Both the position numbers and the translations under genes were made by a program. The notes under the pieces are model-generated. The model worked only from the letters and a program-made list of their open reading frames with translations, had not been told where the DNA came from and did not search any database. Below are positions 44,901 to 54,438 of a DNA stretch of 64,000 nucleotides, piece after piece. The first letter of the stretch is position 1. Each line of letters begins with the position of its first letter. The DNA is from Aedes albopictus (Eukaryota; Arthropoda; Insecta; Diptera; Culicidae), in assembly GCF_035046485.1 (NCBI RefSeq), contig NC_085136.1, forward strand, positions 163,553,963-163,617,962. Direction: 5' to 3'.

Positions 44901-47149
44901 CTCCAAAAAGGCGTATATCAGCAACTCATGTACATTAAACGGAGACTAGTCAATGGTTGAAGATTAATAAGCTTGCACTGTGCCTATCAGCCAAAGAGAC
45001 ATTCCAGGGAAGTTTCCTTAAAATGTACGCGGTGAGATACGTATAGTCGATTGGTTTGGAATTGAATGAGTTATAGCTAAAAGTGCCCAAAATACTGGCC
45101 ACTGCCCAAGTGGCTCTCTACCCTATGTGCTTTGCAAACGATTTTTTGTCGGAAATCACTCCCAAGCAGGGTCGTGCAATTTCGAAAGGAAAACATGACG
45201 TACGACGACTGTAGCAAATCGTTTCCCATGCGAACGGACTGCTGTGATGCTTCATCTCTCACCCAGCAACACACTCGTTCGTTGCTGCTACAGAAACAAG
45301 TGTGTATGAAACATGGGATGATACACTTGGATTTTCGTTTCATTTATGAGTCATTGAAATACTTCAACATGCTAAAAACACTATTTAAACCACATTTTTA
45401 AATAGTGGTGCACGCCAATAGAATGATAATTATGTTTTATGAAAGAGGATAATAAATTCGACCACATAAATCCAATTAACCGGCGCCCGTAACCATTGAG
45501 AGACTATCGCGCACCAGTGAGACACTAATGCTCTGACGGGTGAAGCACAAGCAATGCGACCGGGTGGGAGACTACCGAGTGCTACGATGAGTGGAAAAGT
45601 TTTTTTTTAACGACCGAGTCATTAGAAAAATGTATGAAACACTTGAAGTGACTCATTCAAATGTTGCATGAAAGTGTATCATTGAAACGAAATTGTACGC
45701 CCCTGCTCCCAAGTCTCTGATTCATTCCACTTGGTCAAGAGGTGAACCATTCAGTGCATAGTCGAAAGAGATCGGCAATTGTATCTAAAACTAAATAATT
45801 ACTTTGTTTTTTTTTAACGTTCACATGCATTCCGTTGACACACCATTCGCTGCGAATGTCGATATCTTGTTGTAAACGCAACGCATTCAAACACAGACGA
45901 GACAGAACGAAATATTTTCAAGTCATCTGCGTAGAAAAGCTTTCCAGAGCGGAGACGAAGACACAGGTCGTTAATAAACAGCACGAATATAAGCGGCCAG
46001 GGTACCATTATCGCCTCGAATACCGGAATATAACAATGTCTGTCGCGACGGTACCTTGTGTTTTTCAAAGTTAGGCCAATGGATTTCACTTTCTCCCAGG
46101 ATTTCAAGTTTATGGCGAATTGTGTCAGCTTGCCTTGCTGAGCTAACGTTAAAACATACCACGTTCCAATTCTTGTCCGTTGTTTCATGCTAAAAGTCGA
46201 TGCCGATAAATCAGTCCGTGATCTTTCTCTATTGTTTTGTTGAACGTTTTGTAGAGACTCGGGGACAATAGGTTGTTGGCCTATGGTTCCATATCCACCG
46301 TGGTGAGGCTGCAACCTTAGGTATAGCTTCCGGTGGAGGAGCATTTAATTTTCGGGACGTACCTCCTCAATTAAGCAGAAGTCTGAAGGACAACAGTGCC
46401 CAGGCTGCACTATCAGCTAAGCACACAACTCTTAGATGGTGGTCTTTGCAAAAGCTCCTGCGGAAATTCTAAGAGAAACTCGGGTTGAAATCCCAGGAAT
46501 AGCTCTCAAAAATCCTGAAAAAGGGATTTAGGAGCCTCTTAGCCGTGCGGTTAGGGTCACCAAGCTTCTAATAGCACCATGCTATGGGGTGAGGGTTCGA
46601 TTTTCGCTTCGGGTGATAAAACCTTTCGTGATAGTTTCTTCTCCGTATCCACAGGTGCATGCTCCGTGTGTCACTTGTCTAGTGTTAAATTTCATTCAGT
46701 CTGTACAGCCTCTGGCTGAAGACGGCGTCTGCGTCTTAATACGTATAAAAACTCTGGATGAATACTTGGAAGAACTGCAGAAAAACAAAAAAAAAAAAAA
46801 TCGGCGAACCTCCAAGCTATTGACCCTGAAAACTGGAAAAAAATACTAAAATGACATGAAATATATGAGCAGTCTATTCTTCTTAATCAAGTAATGGATT
46901 GTCAAGTAATGACTGCACATACAGACTAACGAGATAACGTTTGACCGATCAGTCTACTAGTGCTGACAATCTGAACAATACAAAAATAACACTAGCAGAT
47001 TCTAACATTACCTTTGTGTCTTTTCATCTTTCCAGCTGGAACTGGACCCAGATCACGATCGTCGAAGTGGACACTACAAGAACGCCTACGACGAGGACGA
47101 AGACCACCACGGTCCAGGAGTGCGGGTACAGCAGTGCGCCGCCAGTTAA
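38651..47149 (+). CDS. DNAJA1: DnaJ homolog subfamily A member 1 (Hsp40 co-chaperone), three coding exons
   Basis: Coding exons 38651-38955, 39020-39809 and 47036-47149 join in frame to a 402-residue protein, close to the usual 397-403 for this family. It is a type I Hsp40 that stimulates Hsp70 ATPase and delivers unfolded substrates. The J domain spans about residues 5-66 with HPD at 34-36. A glycine run (75-82) follows. The zinc-finger region has four CxxC pairs: C138/C141, C154/C157, C181/C184 and C197/C200 ([32 protein letters not shown]). Substrate-binding beta-domains run from there to about 350. The tail is acidic ([11 protein letters not shown]) and ends QQCAAS, a CaaX box, so farnesylation and membrane anchoring are expected as for relatives. 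Intron 1 (64 bp) and intron 2 (7226 bp) have GT-AG ends; intron 2 is packed with transposons. Two heat-shock elements near 29.4 kb may drive it. Confidence 0.96.
39020..39809 (+). other. DNAJA1: DnaJ coding exon 2
   Basis: Acceptor CACTTGCAG|C. Encodes the zinc fingers and both C-terminal beta-domains, ending ECNM at a codon boundary. Donor ATG|GTGAGT. Reading through the donor gives a false stop at about 39827. Confidence 0.95.
40265..40590. mobile_element. 326-bp near-perfect foldback MITE
   Basis: AGTACTAGATTTGTAGTAAT faces ATTACTACAAATCTAGTACT; arms of roughly 150 bp include TGCAAAAAGCGTGGGTATTA / TAATACCCACGCTTTTTGCA. A transcript of intron 2 would fold into a long hairpin here. Confidence 0.9.
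40762..43161. mobile_element. 2.4-kb TIR element carrying decayed minisatellite
   Basis: GGGGGTCGTCCATAAATGAC faces GTCATTTATGGACGCCCCC; the inverse match continues through GTAGCTTTTT / AAAAAGCTAC and C-rich/G-rich subterminal tracts. Between the ends lies minisatellite-derived sequence (41190-42485). Host flanks are ..GACTCTT and TTGCTTT.., so the target duplication is at most 2-3 bp. No transposase seen. Confidence 0.75.
41190..42485. repeat. Decayed minisatellite inside the TIR element
   Basis: GGAATTCCTTC, CCAGGAGTTC, TCGGGAGTTCC and TTCCTCCAGGAGTTC words at 20-30 bp spacing, the inverse orientation of the family at 1-7560. The 292-codon frame at 41625-42503 (Phe/Leu-rich) is open because of unit composition. 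Confidence 0.75.
43310..43465. repeat. Short decayed minisatellite
   Basis: GGAATTTCTTCCAGGATTTA, GATTCCTCTTGGAGATG and TTCCTTTCGGTGTTCC words continue the same family just outside the hAT-like element. Confidence 0.5.
43546..43618 (-). tRNA. tRNA-like gene, left arm (anticodon loop CTAGCGA)
   Basis: Acceptor TGTTCTG pairs with CAGAACG over seven positions (one G-T). D arm GCTTAGTTGGTTAAAGC, T arm TGGGTTCGTATCCCA perfect; A and B boxes both canonical. The anticodon loop would give AGC (Ala) by position, but the anticodon stem is imperfect. Six T follow within a few bases (Pol III terminator). Position inside a mobile palindrome argues for a tRNA-derived Pol III cassette rather than a cellular tRNA gene. 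Confidence 0.55.
44025..44097 (+). tRNA. tRNA-like gene, right arm
   Basis: Three differences from the left-arm unit (T to C in the D loop, C to A in the anticodon stem, T to G before the T arm). Same perfect acceptor and T arm; an eleven-T run follows at about 44101. See the left-arm entry. Confidence 0.55.
44206..44460 (+). repeat. CAGCAA-rich repeat, second copy
   Basis: CACACACCAAAATTTTAG, CTTCCAGCACGCCAAAAATC and repeated ATTGCTGAATTTCAGCA; related to 37205-37330 on the opposite strand. The block GCACGCCAAAAATCAGCAAA occurs twice within it (44233 and 44400). Confidence 0.6.
44461..45166. other. Intron 2, mostly unrecognised
   Basis: 44500-44640 has a little decayed minisatellite (GCAGGAGTTCCTCTCGGGAT). 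The rest shows no feature. Confidence 0.45.
45167..45705. mobile_element. hAT-like MITE, 539 bp, exact 8-bp TSD CTCCCAAG
   Basis: CAGGGTCGTGCAATTTCGAA faces TTGAAACGAAATTGTACGCCCCTG as imperfect inverse. CTCCCAAG flanks both ends (45159-45166 and 45706-45713). Internal frames (45132-45401) show no family. Lies in DnaJ intron 2. Confidence 0.85.
45814..46344 (-). pseudogene. LINE fragment: endonuclease start fused to reverse transcriptase
   Basis: The minus frame of 176 codons has [18 protein letters not shown] (residues about 56-73), the usual start of an APE endonuclease domain in non-LTR retrotransposons (expected GTWNVRTL). It also has [11 protein letters not shown] followed by YADDLKIFR (YADD at 138-141), the reverse-transcriptase core. 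The intervening endonuclease and RT sequence is missing, so the copy is internally deleted. After about residue 155 the reading shifts to a neighbouring frame (DIDI, SEW), so a frameshift is present. Clade uncertain. Confidence 0.75.
46531..46800 (+). mobile_element. tRNA-related SINE-like element
   Basis: TTAGCCGTGCGGTTAGGGTC (A-box region) and GGGTTCGATTTTCGC (B box) 40-50 bp apart, a tRNA-unrelated body (CTGTACAGCCTCTGGCTGAA) and an A-rich tail at about 46781-46800. Resembles the layout of tRNA-related SINEs reported from Aedes such as Feilai, from memory. Lies in DnaJ intron 2. Confidence 0.6.
47036..47149 (+). other. DNAJA1: DnaJ coding exon 3
   Basis: Acceptor TCATCTTTCCAG|CTGGAACTGG. 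Encodes 37 residues: [20 protein letters not shown] and then an acidic stretch ending CAAS, followed by TAA. The match to the C-terminus of insect Droj2 (VQQC plus two residues and Ser) confirms the 7.2-kb intron. Confidence 0.92.
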
Positions 47150-47600
47150 GCGCATTTCCGGCTGCACTTTTAGGGAAATGGAACGAAAGCAAGGGTAACC
47201 GAAGGAACGTGTGGACGTTAACTCTGTCAGTGTGGTGTCTGTCAAGCGCATTAGATGCTAAATTAGGAACTTAGTTTTTTCTTCTTAACCAAAACCGCCG
47301 TTTAAGATAAAGCAAAATACCATCAAGCAGCAAACCGTTAAACTCTCGAAAATCTACAATCTGGCAAACGATACAGGACAGTGTAACACAAACAACACCT
47401 TTTCACAATTTGAACGTTTTGGACGTATGAAGGAATCGTACTTCGATAAAAAAATCCTTTTTTGGCTAATTATACACACTTCACAAGCTGCTCTCCGTAA
47501 TTCATTCCAAAAAAAGAAAGCTAGAAGCAGATCAGCAACACCCAACATCTATTTTTTGCTATCTCGTTAATCAATAAAGGAGGTATTTTTTTCTGTTCGG
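47150..47600 (+). other. DNAJA1: 3' untranslated region of the DnaJ gene
   Basis: Follows the TAA at 47147-47149. The first good polyadenylation hexamer AATAAA is at 47573-47578, followed by T-rich sequence. The exact end is inferred. Confidence 0.55.
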
Positions 47601-48330
47601 AACTATAATGATTGTCTTTTAGTTTTTGGACTGGCGAAGAAAAATCATTTCTCCTCAAAACAACCAACTTTGTGCCCCCATCGATGGCAGATTGACGCGT
47701 TCATTTTTTCCTCTACCTTCCAGGGGGGACTACAAACATAGCATATTTGTCAAAGAACATGTGTAACTTATGTTAATCCATTTTTATTTATGTTTTTCAC
47801 TGTGTATCCAAGTGATCAACTTGCACGCGTGCAAACCTTTCCAATCGCGAAAGGCTTCGTTGCGGCAGGGTGAGAGAAAACCGTGAGATGTAAATGTGTG
47901 TAACACATAGTTAATTAAACATGAACGTGAGTAAAAAAAACTACGAACAAACAGTACGTTAACTACTATTAAAACAGCCACTAAATAGCTGAAGGAATAT
48001 TTAATGGGCAAACCACACACACACAAACACAAAACAACTTAAATCACAGCATACCTACTATAGAAGGGAAGAGCAAGGGAAAACTACTCGGGATGTGAAT
48101 GCAACAAAATGGCAGTTTTGAAATTTCTATCCTTCGTTCGGCAGAGATTGCGAAAATTAAAACAGGAATGCTACCCAAATAAAGGAATATTTTATGACTG
48201 TCTGCAACTTCCAAAAAGAGCTGGCCGAAATGGCCGAGAGTCTCGTTTTGATTTCGGTGATGACCATCCTTCCTTATCCCGTGACCAACCAAGCATGAAA
48301 TTCTGACGATTTTTAAATGCATATCTACTG
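47601..48330. other. Gene-free stretch
   Basis: A 65-codon ATG frame at 48109-48306 has no recognisable family. Nothing else seen. Confidence 0.45.
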
Positions 48331-48885
48331 ATCACCGCCGACAACGACGCCAGCAGAGAAATTCAGAGACGCATTGTGGCAGGAAATCGAGCTTACTCTG
48401 GACTCCGCAGAACTCTACGGTCGAATAAAGTTCGCCTTAACACGAAGTTGACTATCTACAAAACGCTGATTAGACCGGTCGTCCTCTAAGGGCACGCAAC
48501 ATAGACCCTACGTGCAGAGGACCAACGCGCCCTTGGAGTTTTCGAACGGAAGGTGTTGCGTACCATCTACGGCGGAGTGCAGATGGAAGACGGGACTTGG
48601 AGAAGGCGAATGAACCACGAGCTGCATCAGCTCGTCCATACCACGAAAATCGGGAGGCTACGGTGGGCGGGTCACGTCATCAGGATGTCGGATAGCAACC
48701 CGACTAAAATGGTTCTCGAGAGCCATCCGATCGGTACAAGAAGACGTGGTGCGCAGCGAGCTAGGTGGTTCGACCAAGTGGAGGACGATCTGCGGACCCC
48801 ACGCAGAGTGCGGAACTGGAGACAAACAGCCATGGAGTGGAATGGAGACGGCTACTATGTACAGCAGAGGCCATCCCGGCCTTAG
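48331..48885 (+). pseudogene. LINE fragment: reverse-transcriptase C-terminal region
   Basis: One continuous frame gives TADNDASREIQRRI..AYSGLR, KTLIRPVVL, WRRRMNHELHQL, KIGRLRWAGHVIRM and GAQRARWFDQVEDDL, all typical of the C-terminal part of arthropod endonuclease/reverse-transcriptase proteins. Two in-frame stops, TAA at 48487 and TAG at 48502, replace what should be LYGHETWTL. It ends in a normal stop at 48885. No upstream RT core is present: a 5'-truncated, inactive copy. Confidence 0.85.
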
Positions 48886-50234
48886 CCTGATCGGTAAGGT
48901 AAATACTGATGAGGGCACCAACTAATCAACATGGTTAAATTGTAGTAATTTGGGCTTATGAAGACAGCACCACAGGACATTAATCAATAAACCATCAAAG
49001 AGTAATAGGCCATGTGCTGGCTTTTTGTATATGCCCGCCAGCCCCATTTTGCTATCAAATTGTATTATAACAGATTATAACGTCGTTTTTGTTTGTTTAA
49101 TCGAATCAGCAAGTAGCCTATTGTCACTCTTTATATGCGAGCTTTGTTTATACAAAATTGCTTAGAACTTCAGAGAATTAGAACTCAATTTCATACTTCA
49201 TTTTAGACTTTTCCTGGTTGAGGGTAAAACAGTTTAAGGAGTTAAACAAAGGTGAAGAAATCGGCTGGTTTAAATTGTTTTTACAAGTATTGCTATACGC
49301 TGCCAAATTGTCTGACGGGCCTAAAGACGAACGTTTTATATGAAAATCAAATTCAAAATGGAATGGCATAGGTACCATTTAGTGGCAATGCTTGTTCGCA
49401 ACGAAGTGGAACTTACAGGTAGGCTTACATCTCATATAAAGGAGTTTCTTTGCATTCACTATATCGGTAAAATACACACATTTCACATACATATTTTATT
49501 GTCCAACAAACATAGATTTAGCACAGACTTAAGCAAAACAGAAACACTATTACTATTTTGGTTTACAAAATCATTAGTCACAAACGGTATGGCGCATCAT
49601 CATAATGAACTACTTATTCTGCCGGCAACCATTTTGTATTCAATGGCGATGCTCGCGCGTTCAAGCCCCAAGAGTCAACCAGTAGGTAAAAATGATTTTG
49701 CGATTCTCTTCAAAGCTGGGACGTTCTGGCCAGTGCCCTAAGGGCACCGAGCCGGAAGTCTCCAACGCTTTCGTCGCCGCTTCGTCATTACGTTCGTTCC
49801 TGTTGACAAAGAGAAAATACAACATAGTTTCAAATGCACATGTCAGCGATTGCAATTTTTACATTGTCTGCTTCTAGCAGGCAGAGTACTTACCGACTGC
49901 TGGAATGTACTTAACACCGCATTAAAGATTTCACTTTCCCTAACTAGAACAAAACTGCACGTCCAACCACTTGAACAGTCGAAATAGAACAGGCAGACCG
50001 AAAGCGCGCAGTGCACCAGAAAGAGTTCGAGATCTGAATCTGGATCTGGACCGCAAAGGCGCAAAAACAACAACGAACGAAAGACGTATGGCTGTCAACT
50101 GACAGGTTTGCCAAATGACGATTACTGTCTGTTGTTTGAGCGTCAAGGGGATAGTCAATGTCAGAGCGCCGAAACACCCGTATCCAGAAATTTACACGGA
50201 GAAAGAATATAACCGATTTTTTTTTATTAACTCA
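48886..50234. other. Gene-free stretch
   Basis: Several small frames (49340-49741, 49940-50177) without a family signature. 50199-50347 may be a small inverted-repeat element (GGAGAAAGAATATAACC / GGTTATCTCC) around the palindrome listed next. Confidence 0.4.
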
Positions 50235-50306
50235 GGCGTTCGATTTGAATAGGTCGTATGTTTGCTGTGATTCCTATGTAGATTCGATCTATTCAAATCG
50301 AACGCC
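50235..50306. repeat. 72-bp palindrome
   Basis: GGCGTTCGATTTGAATAG faces CTATTCAAATCGAACGCC perfectly, with a short loop. Confidence 0.8.
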
Positions 50307-50699
50307 AGAACTGTCAGAGGGCAGAGAAAAGAAGGTTATCTCCGGAGCGAGGGGCGATTCACTTATGTATTTTCGATGCAGGCTGATGTATTGAAAAGTG
50401 AATTTGTGTATTTTTTGTGAATTTTTGCGTATTTTTGGTAATAGTGTATTGTTTTGCACTTTTGTGAATAAACTTGTATTGATGTGTATTTTTTGTGTTT
50501 ATGCGTATTTTTCGAATAATTTGCATTTTTCGCATTTGCATTCCTGTTGTGATTAAATGCGAGATTAAATGTTTGTAAACAAGAAGAAAATGCATTTGCA
50601 AGTGCGTTTATGTTACGAGGATTGTTTTTGCCTGTATGTGGAAATCATTGAGATCTTCACTCCATTTTTTTTAGTTCGTTAGCTCAGCAAATTGTCATG

Positions 50700-51260
50700 A
50701 CCGTCCAGTTTCCTAAAAGCCTGCCGTGAAATGTATGGGATCCGCCCGAGGATCCACCACTGTCAAGAAAATCAAGCTGAATCCGAGGCTGAACCATGTC
50801 GACGAATGTTTTGTGCTGTTCTTCGACTCGCTGGAATACCTAACATTGCTACTCGACCGAAATCATTGCCTTCTCGGACCATCCGGCATGGATCAATACA
50901 CTGTGCTAATGCAAAGGGCTTGGTCAGCTGGAAACTACTATTTGGACCCGAGTTTGGACCAACAAGTCGATGAAGACTTCCAGTAACTACGGAGTACTCC
51001 CAGGAGATCGTTTTCGCATTCTGTATGTCATCAACAGAGGGAAAATCGCCACCAGATTCGTTCATGATCTGCCCGTAGGGATGCAGCGTTGACGAGCTCC
51101 AGCTCCTGCTTCTGGTGCAAGCAAGCGTTCCAGTTTTCCGATGAACACCTTCAGGTCCGTCTGCCAAATCGGACCATCTGCGGACAAAAATCGATGCAAT
51201 AGGGTCCTAAAGTTGAAGACGAAATCTCGCTTATATTGAATAATACGATCAAGCATGGTA
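50700..51260. other. GC-richer patch, possible decayed coding sequence
   Basis: Overlapping frames on both strands (50726-50986 plus; 50772-51167 and 51062-51256 minus). Composition is unlike the surroundings. I do not recognise any family, and the frames do not join into one protein without shifts. It could be a relic of the element's own gene. Confidence 0.3.
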
Positions 51261-51349
51261 TTCTAATCGGAATTGTACTTTATTCGAACTTGAAAAACAA
51301 AGGAATAACGAGAAAATTCGAAATAAGTAAAATGGTAAATAGTTCTACT

Positions 51350-51604
51350 TTGACATTTCGGCACCAACATTTCAAAAGGGCGTAACTGCTTTTGCAATCA
51401 ATGCTTTCTCACAGAGCTGTGGGTCGTATTTCATTCATCTCACGCAATTCACATCCATTAATCGAAAGAGGAGGATTTTATCTTTCTATTTGTGCTAATG
51501 GATTGCTCGAGAGGGATGGGATACGCTCCACAGCTTTGTGAGAAGGCATTGGTTGTAAATGCAGTCACGCCCTTTTGAAATGTTGGTGCCGATTTGAGGT
51601 CAAC
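51350..51604. mobile_element. 255-bp foldback MITE
   Basis: TCGGCACCAACATTTCAAAA faces TTTTGAAATGTTGGTGCCGA, and CTTTCTCACAGAGCTGTGG faces CCACAGCTTTGTGAGAAGG; outer TTGAC / GTCAA. Confidence 0.85.
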
Positions 51605-52586
51605 CTTGTGTGACTGAGCTCGACATTTTTCGCACTGGGATTTCAAAAATCAAGCATAACTTTTCAATCCGACGTAACTCGAGAATGTAAACAAATCCGG
51701 GTTAACTGCTGCATGCATGATTCATAAAGCAAATTGAAGAATCCACATCACTGTTTGATGATTTATTGCTTAATTTGTTTAACTACGCATATTATTCGAA
51801 ACGACGTATCTAACTATTTTGATGTTTACAACTTTACTGATAGATACACCGTTTTCATATATGAGAAAACCAAATGATGTATCTAGCCAAAATCAAAAGT
51901 AACAGATACACCAAACTGGCACCATACAAAAGCGACGTATCTGGCATGACGTATCTCTAACCAACCCGGTGTATGTGTATTTTTGTCAAAATTCATTGTG
52001 AAAATGATATGGAATAAGTAGGTTTTGTTTCTTACCTAGTGCGTGCTATATCCCTGGTGATGTTAAGCACGAAAAAACTTATGAAAAGTATTTTTATAAA
52101 AAAACTATTTTAGTGAAATGGTCGTCAACATTGACCATGAATTTACTCAGATCAGTGAAAAAGTTAGATACGTCGATTTGAAAAATTATGCTTGAAATGT
52201 TCCTATCTGACATACACGGTGAAAAAAAATCACTCAAAGTATGTGTTACAAGCTAGGGACGAGACAAAAGACTAAAAAAATAAAAATTATATATTTTCTA
52301 CTACGGTTAATATAAACGTCGAAAATTGAGTAAATATGTACTCTTGAACCATATTTTGTGGTTTAAAACAAGAATCCCGATAGGACTTTAGGAGCCTATT
52401 CTTCTACGGTGCAAGTTGACTGTAATATATCCAACTCTTGACCGAAAGTGTATACCATACCCCATTGGTGAATTACAGTGCTTCATCTATGATTGTTCGG
52501 ATAGGGAGAAGAAACGATCGTGATAGCTTTCAGCAGCTTCAAAGATATTCGTTCCTTTCGTTTTCTGTCCTATCCAAACTAAAGTC
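51605..52586. other. Gene-free stretch
   Basis: GACGTATCT occurs several times between 51800 and 51960. A TACACGGTGAAAAAAAATC end at about 52214 may belong to a degraded MITE. No gene. Confidence 0.4.
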
Positions 52587-52883
52587 TAGTACGCACCTCG
52601 TAAGAAAAGCACTCCAGAAAAAATCCCTCTAATTACCAAAGGAATTTTGACAACTGATTAGTATGGGAAGAAATGTCACCTTTCCTCGAGGAATAATTGA
52701 ACGGAATATTTTTCCGCAAGGAAAAATGACAGCTCCATTTGATTTGCCCGGCAGGCGTTACGAGCGTTACACAATTTTCATTTCTTTCCAGCTGCGGACC
52801 ACTCAAGAAATTTTAACAGCGAAATCATTTCTTGACCGTTCCTTGGCCTATCTTTTTCCACAGTACTTATCAGGTGCGTACTA
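52587..52883. mobile_element. 297-bp MITE with TAGTACGCACC termini
   Basis: TAGTACGCACCTCGTAAG faces CTTATCAGGTGCGTACTA. Its right half is repeated at 8323-8505. Confidence 0.75.
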
Positions 52884-53508
52884 CCCTTAACCCTGCATGA
52901 CGGTATTTATGTAGTTTACGTCTTTTAACAATCCTGATTAGCATTAAGAATAAAGAATTTCTCCCGAACAACGACTGTGTCCGTACTATTAGCGGGTATC
53001 TTATTTATTGTAGGCTAAGTTTTAAAGCACTTTTATACTCGTATAGTTATAAGAATTCAATGTTTAGGATTTAATTTCAAATATAACAATCTGATAGCAA
53101 ACTAGTTTAGGATCAAATTTATCTAATTGCACGTCTTCCTCAAATCTTGTTCACAATAGCATTGACACGTCCATCACCACGATGGGTTTATGCTACCTAT
53201 GACAGATCGGTCTTGTCATACCGTCTGACATCGTTGACTCATCCAGGGCGGTACTGAACTCACTTCGTCTCACGTCCAGTGGTTCCGCAACAATGATGCT
53301 ATACAATATCTTATAGATAAAGTCTATAAGTTTAAAACTAAATTACAGGAATTACTTCGTGAAACTTAACAAGGTAACAATAAAGAAATGTTCCTTTACT
53401 AATCTCAAATACCTGCTACGGGTCATTTTTCACTTGAGTTCAGGCTTGAGTTCTCACCTGGAAATAATGAAAATTATAAGAAGGAGATAACGTCTTTCAT
53501 GGCCCCAT
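52884..53508. other. Gene-free stretch
   Basis: I see no repeat, RNA or coding signal. Confidence 0.4.
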
Positions 53509-53620
53509 ATAGTCACAGCGGTAAACGTGCGGATATTCAGTTATGCTGTAGAGCATGGCTACTTGCCATGCTATGAAGATTATGCTTAGGATAACGGACT
53601 CGATTCTTGGTCAATAAAGA
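53509..53620 (+). mobile_element. Diverged SINE-like head
   Basis: CACAGCGGTAAACGTGCGGA, ATTCAGTTATGCTG and GACTCGATTCTTGG occur in the order and spacing of the tRNA-like head common in mosquito SINEs, from general knowledge. Too diverged for a family name. Confidence 0.4.
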
Positions 53621-54151
53621 AAATCAAATTAGGTATCTGCATCTTTCAAAATTTGCTCAGTTAACAAAAGATGGTATGTTTAGACCTGGAAGAGTACTTT
53701 GCACTCGACTTTGCATTTATCGATTCCGGAATGTAAGTCCATGTCCGGGTTCGAATGCTATTCTACAATCAAAATAGCGTTCAGATGTGGTTGAACGTAT
53801 TTATATCGTTACGGATAAATTATAGGAATGCAGGCTCATTTAATCAGGGATGGCATTCCGCAATAAAATTGTACAACTTGATCATATTGGTATACTGTAC
53901 AATGCATTTTATCGAACTAGTATCATGTTGTTGAATTGAAAGCATTTTAAAGTATTGTTGCATATTTGGTGTACTGATGCATTTTTGTATTTTTATTTCG
54001 AATTGGTGTATTTTATCGAATACTTTGTACTTTTCAAGCAATTTTCAATTCATCGTGAATTGGTGTATTAATTCATGTACGCGTATTTTTTTGTGCACTA
54101 ATGCATTTTTGCATTTTTATTTTGTATTGACCGAATATTGTGTATTTTTTA

Positions 54152-54326
54152 CAAGGGGAATGACATATCCTTTTCTAACCGGAATATCTGCATTTATCCG
54201 TTTCTAACCGTCGTTAACTGCGTCTAACTGGTGCTCACTTAGCAGCTCGCTTAGCAACGCTTAGCGACGGTTAGAAACGGATAAATGCGGATATTCCGGT
54301 TAGAAAAGGATATGTCATTCCCCTTG
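54152..54326. mobile_element. 175-bp palindromic MITE, exact 8-bp TSD ATTTTTTA
   Basis: CAAGGGGAATGACATATCCT faces AGGATATGTCATTCCCCTTG; arms reach nearly to the centre (TCTAACCG / CGGTTAGA). ATTTTTTA flanks both sides (54144-54151 and 54327-54334). An 8-bp duplication and CA.GGGG ends fit hAT. Confidence 0.9.
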
Positions 54327-54438
54327 ATTTTTTAAGCAGTTTTCGATTATTCGTGTATTGACGTATTTTTGTGCATTTTTTTCATTCGTGTATTTTCAAA
54401 TCAGTAGCGTAGTGGAGTGAATCGCCCCTCGCTCCGGA

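Larger units (their letters stand above)
50341..54438. mobile_element. 4.1-kb element with 23-bp perfect TIRs
   Basis: 50341-50363 begins TCCGGAGCGAGGGGCGATTC and 54416-54438 is its exact inverse (AGTGAATCGCCCC...). Both subterminal zones have TGCATTTTTGTATTTTTATTT-like, TTTTTGTG-rich repeats. The interior holds MITEs at 51350-51604, 52587-52883 and 54152-54326 and a SINE-like unit at 53509. No transposase motif found. No clear target duplication. Confidence 0.55.
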
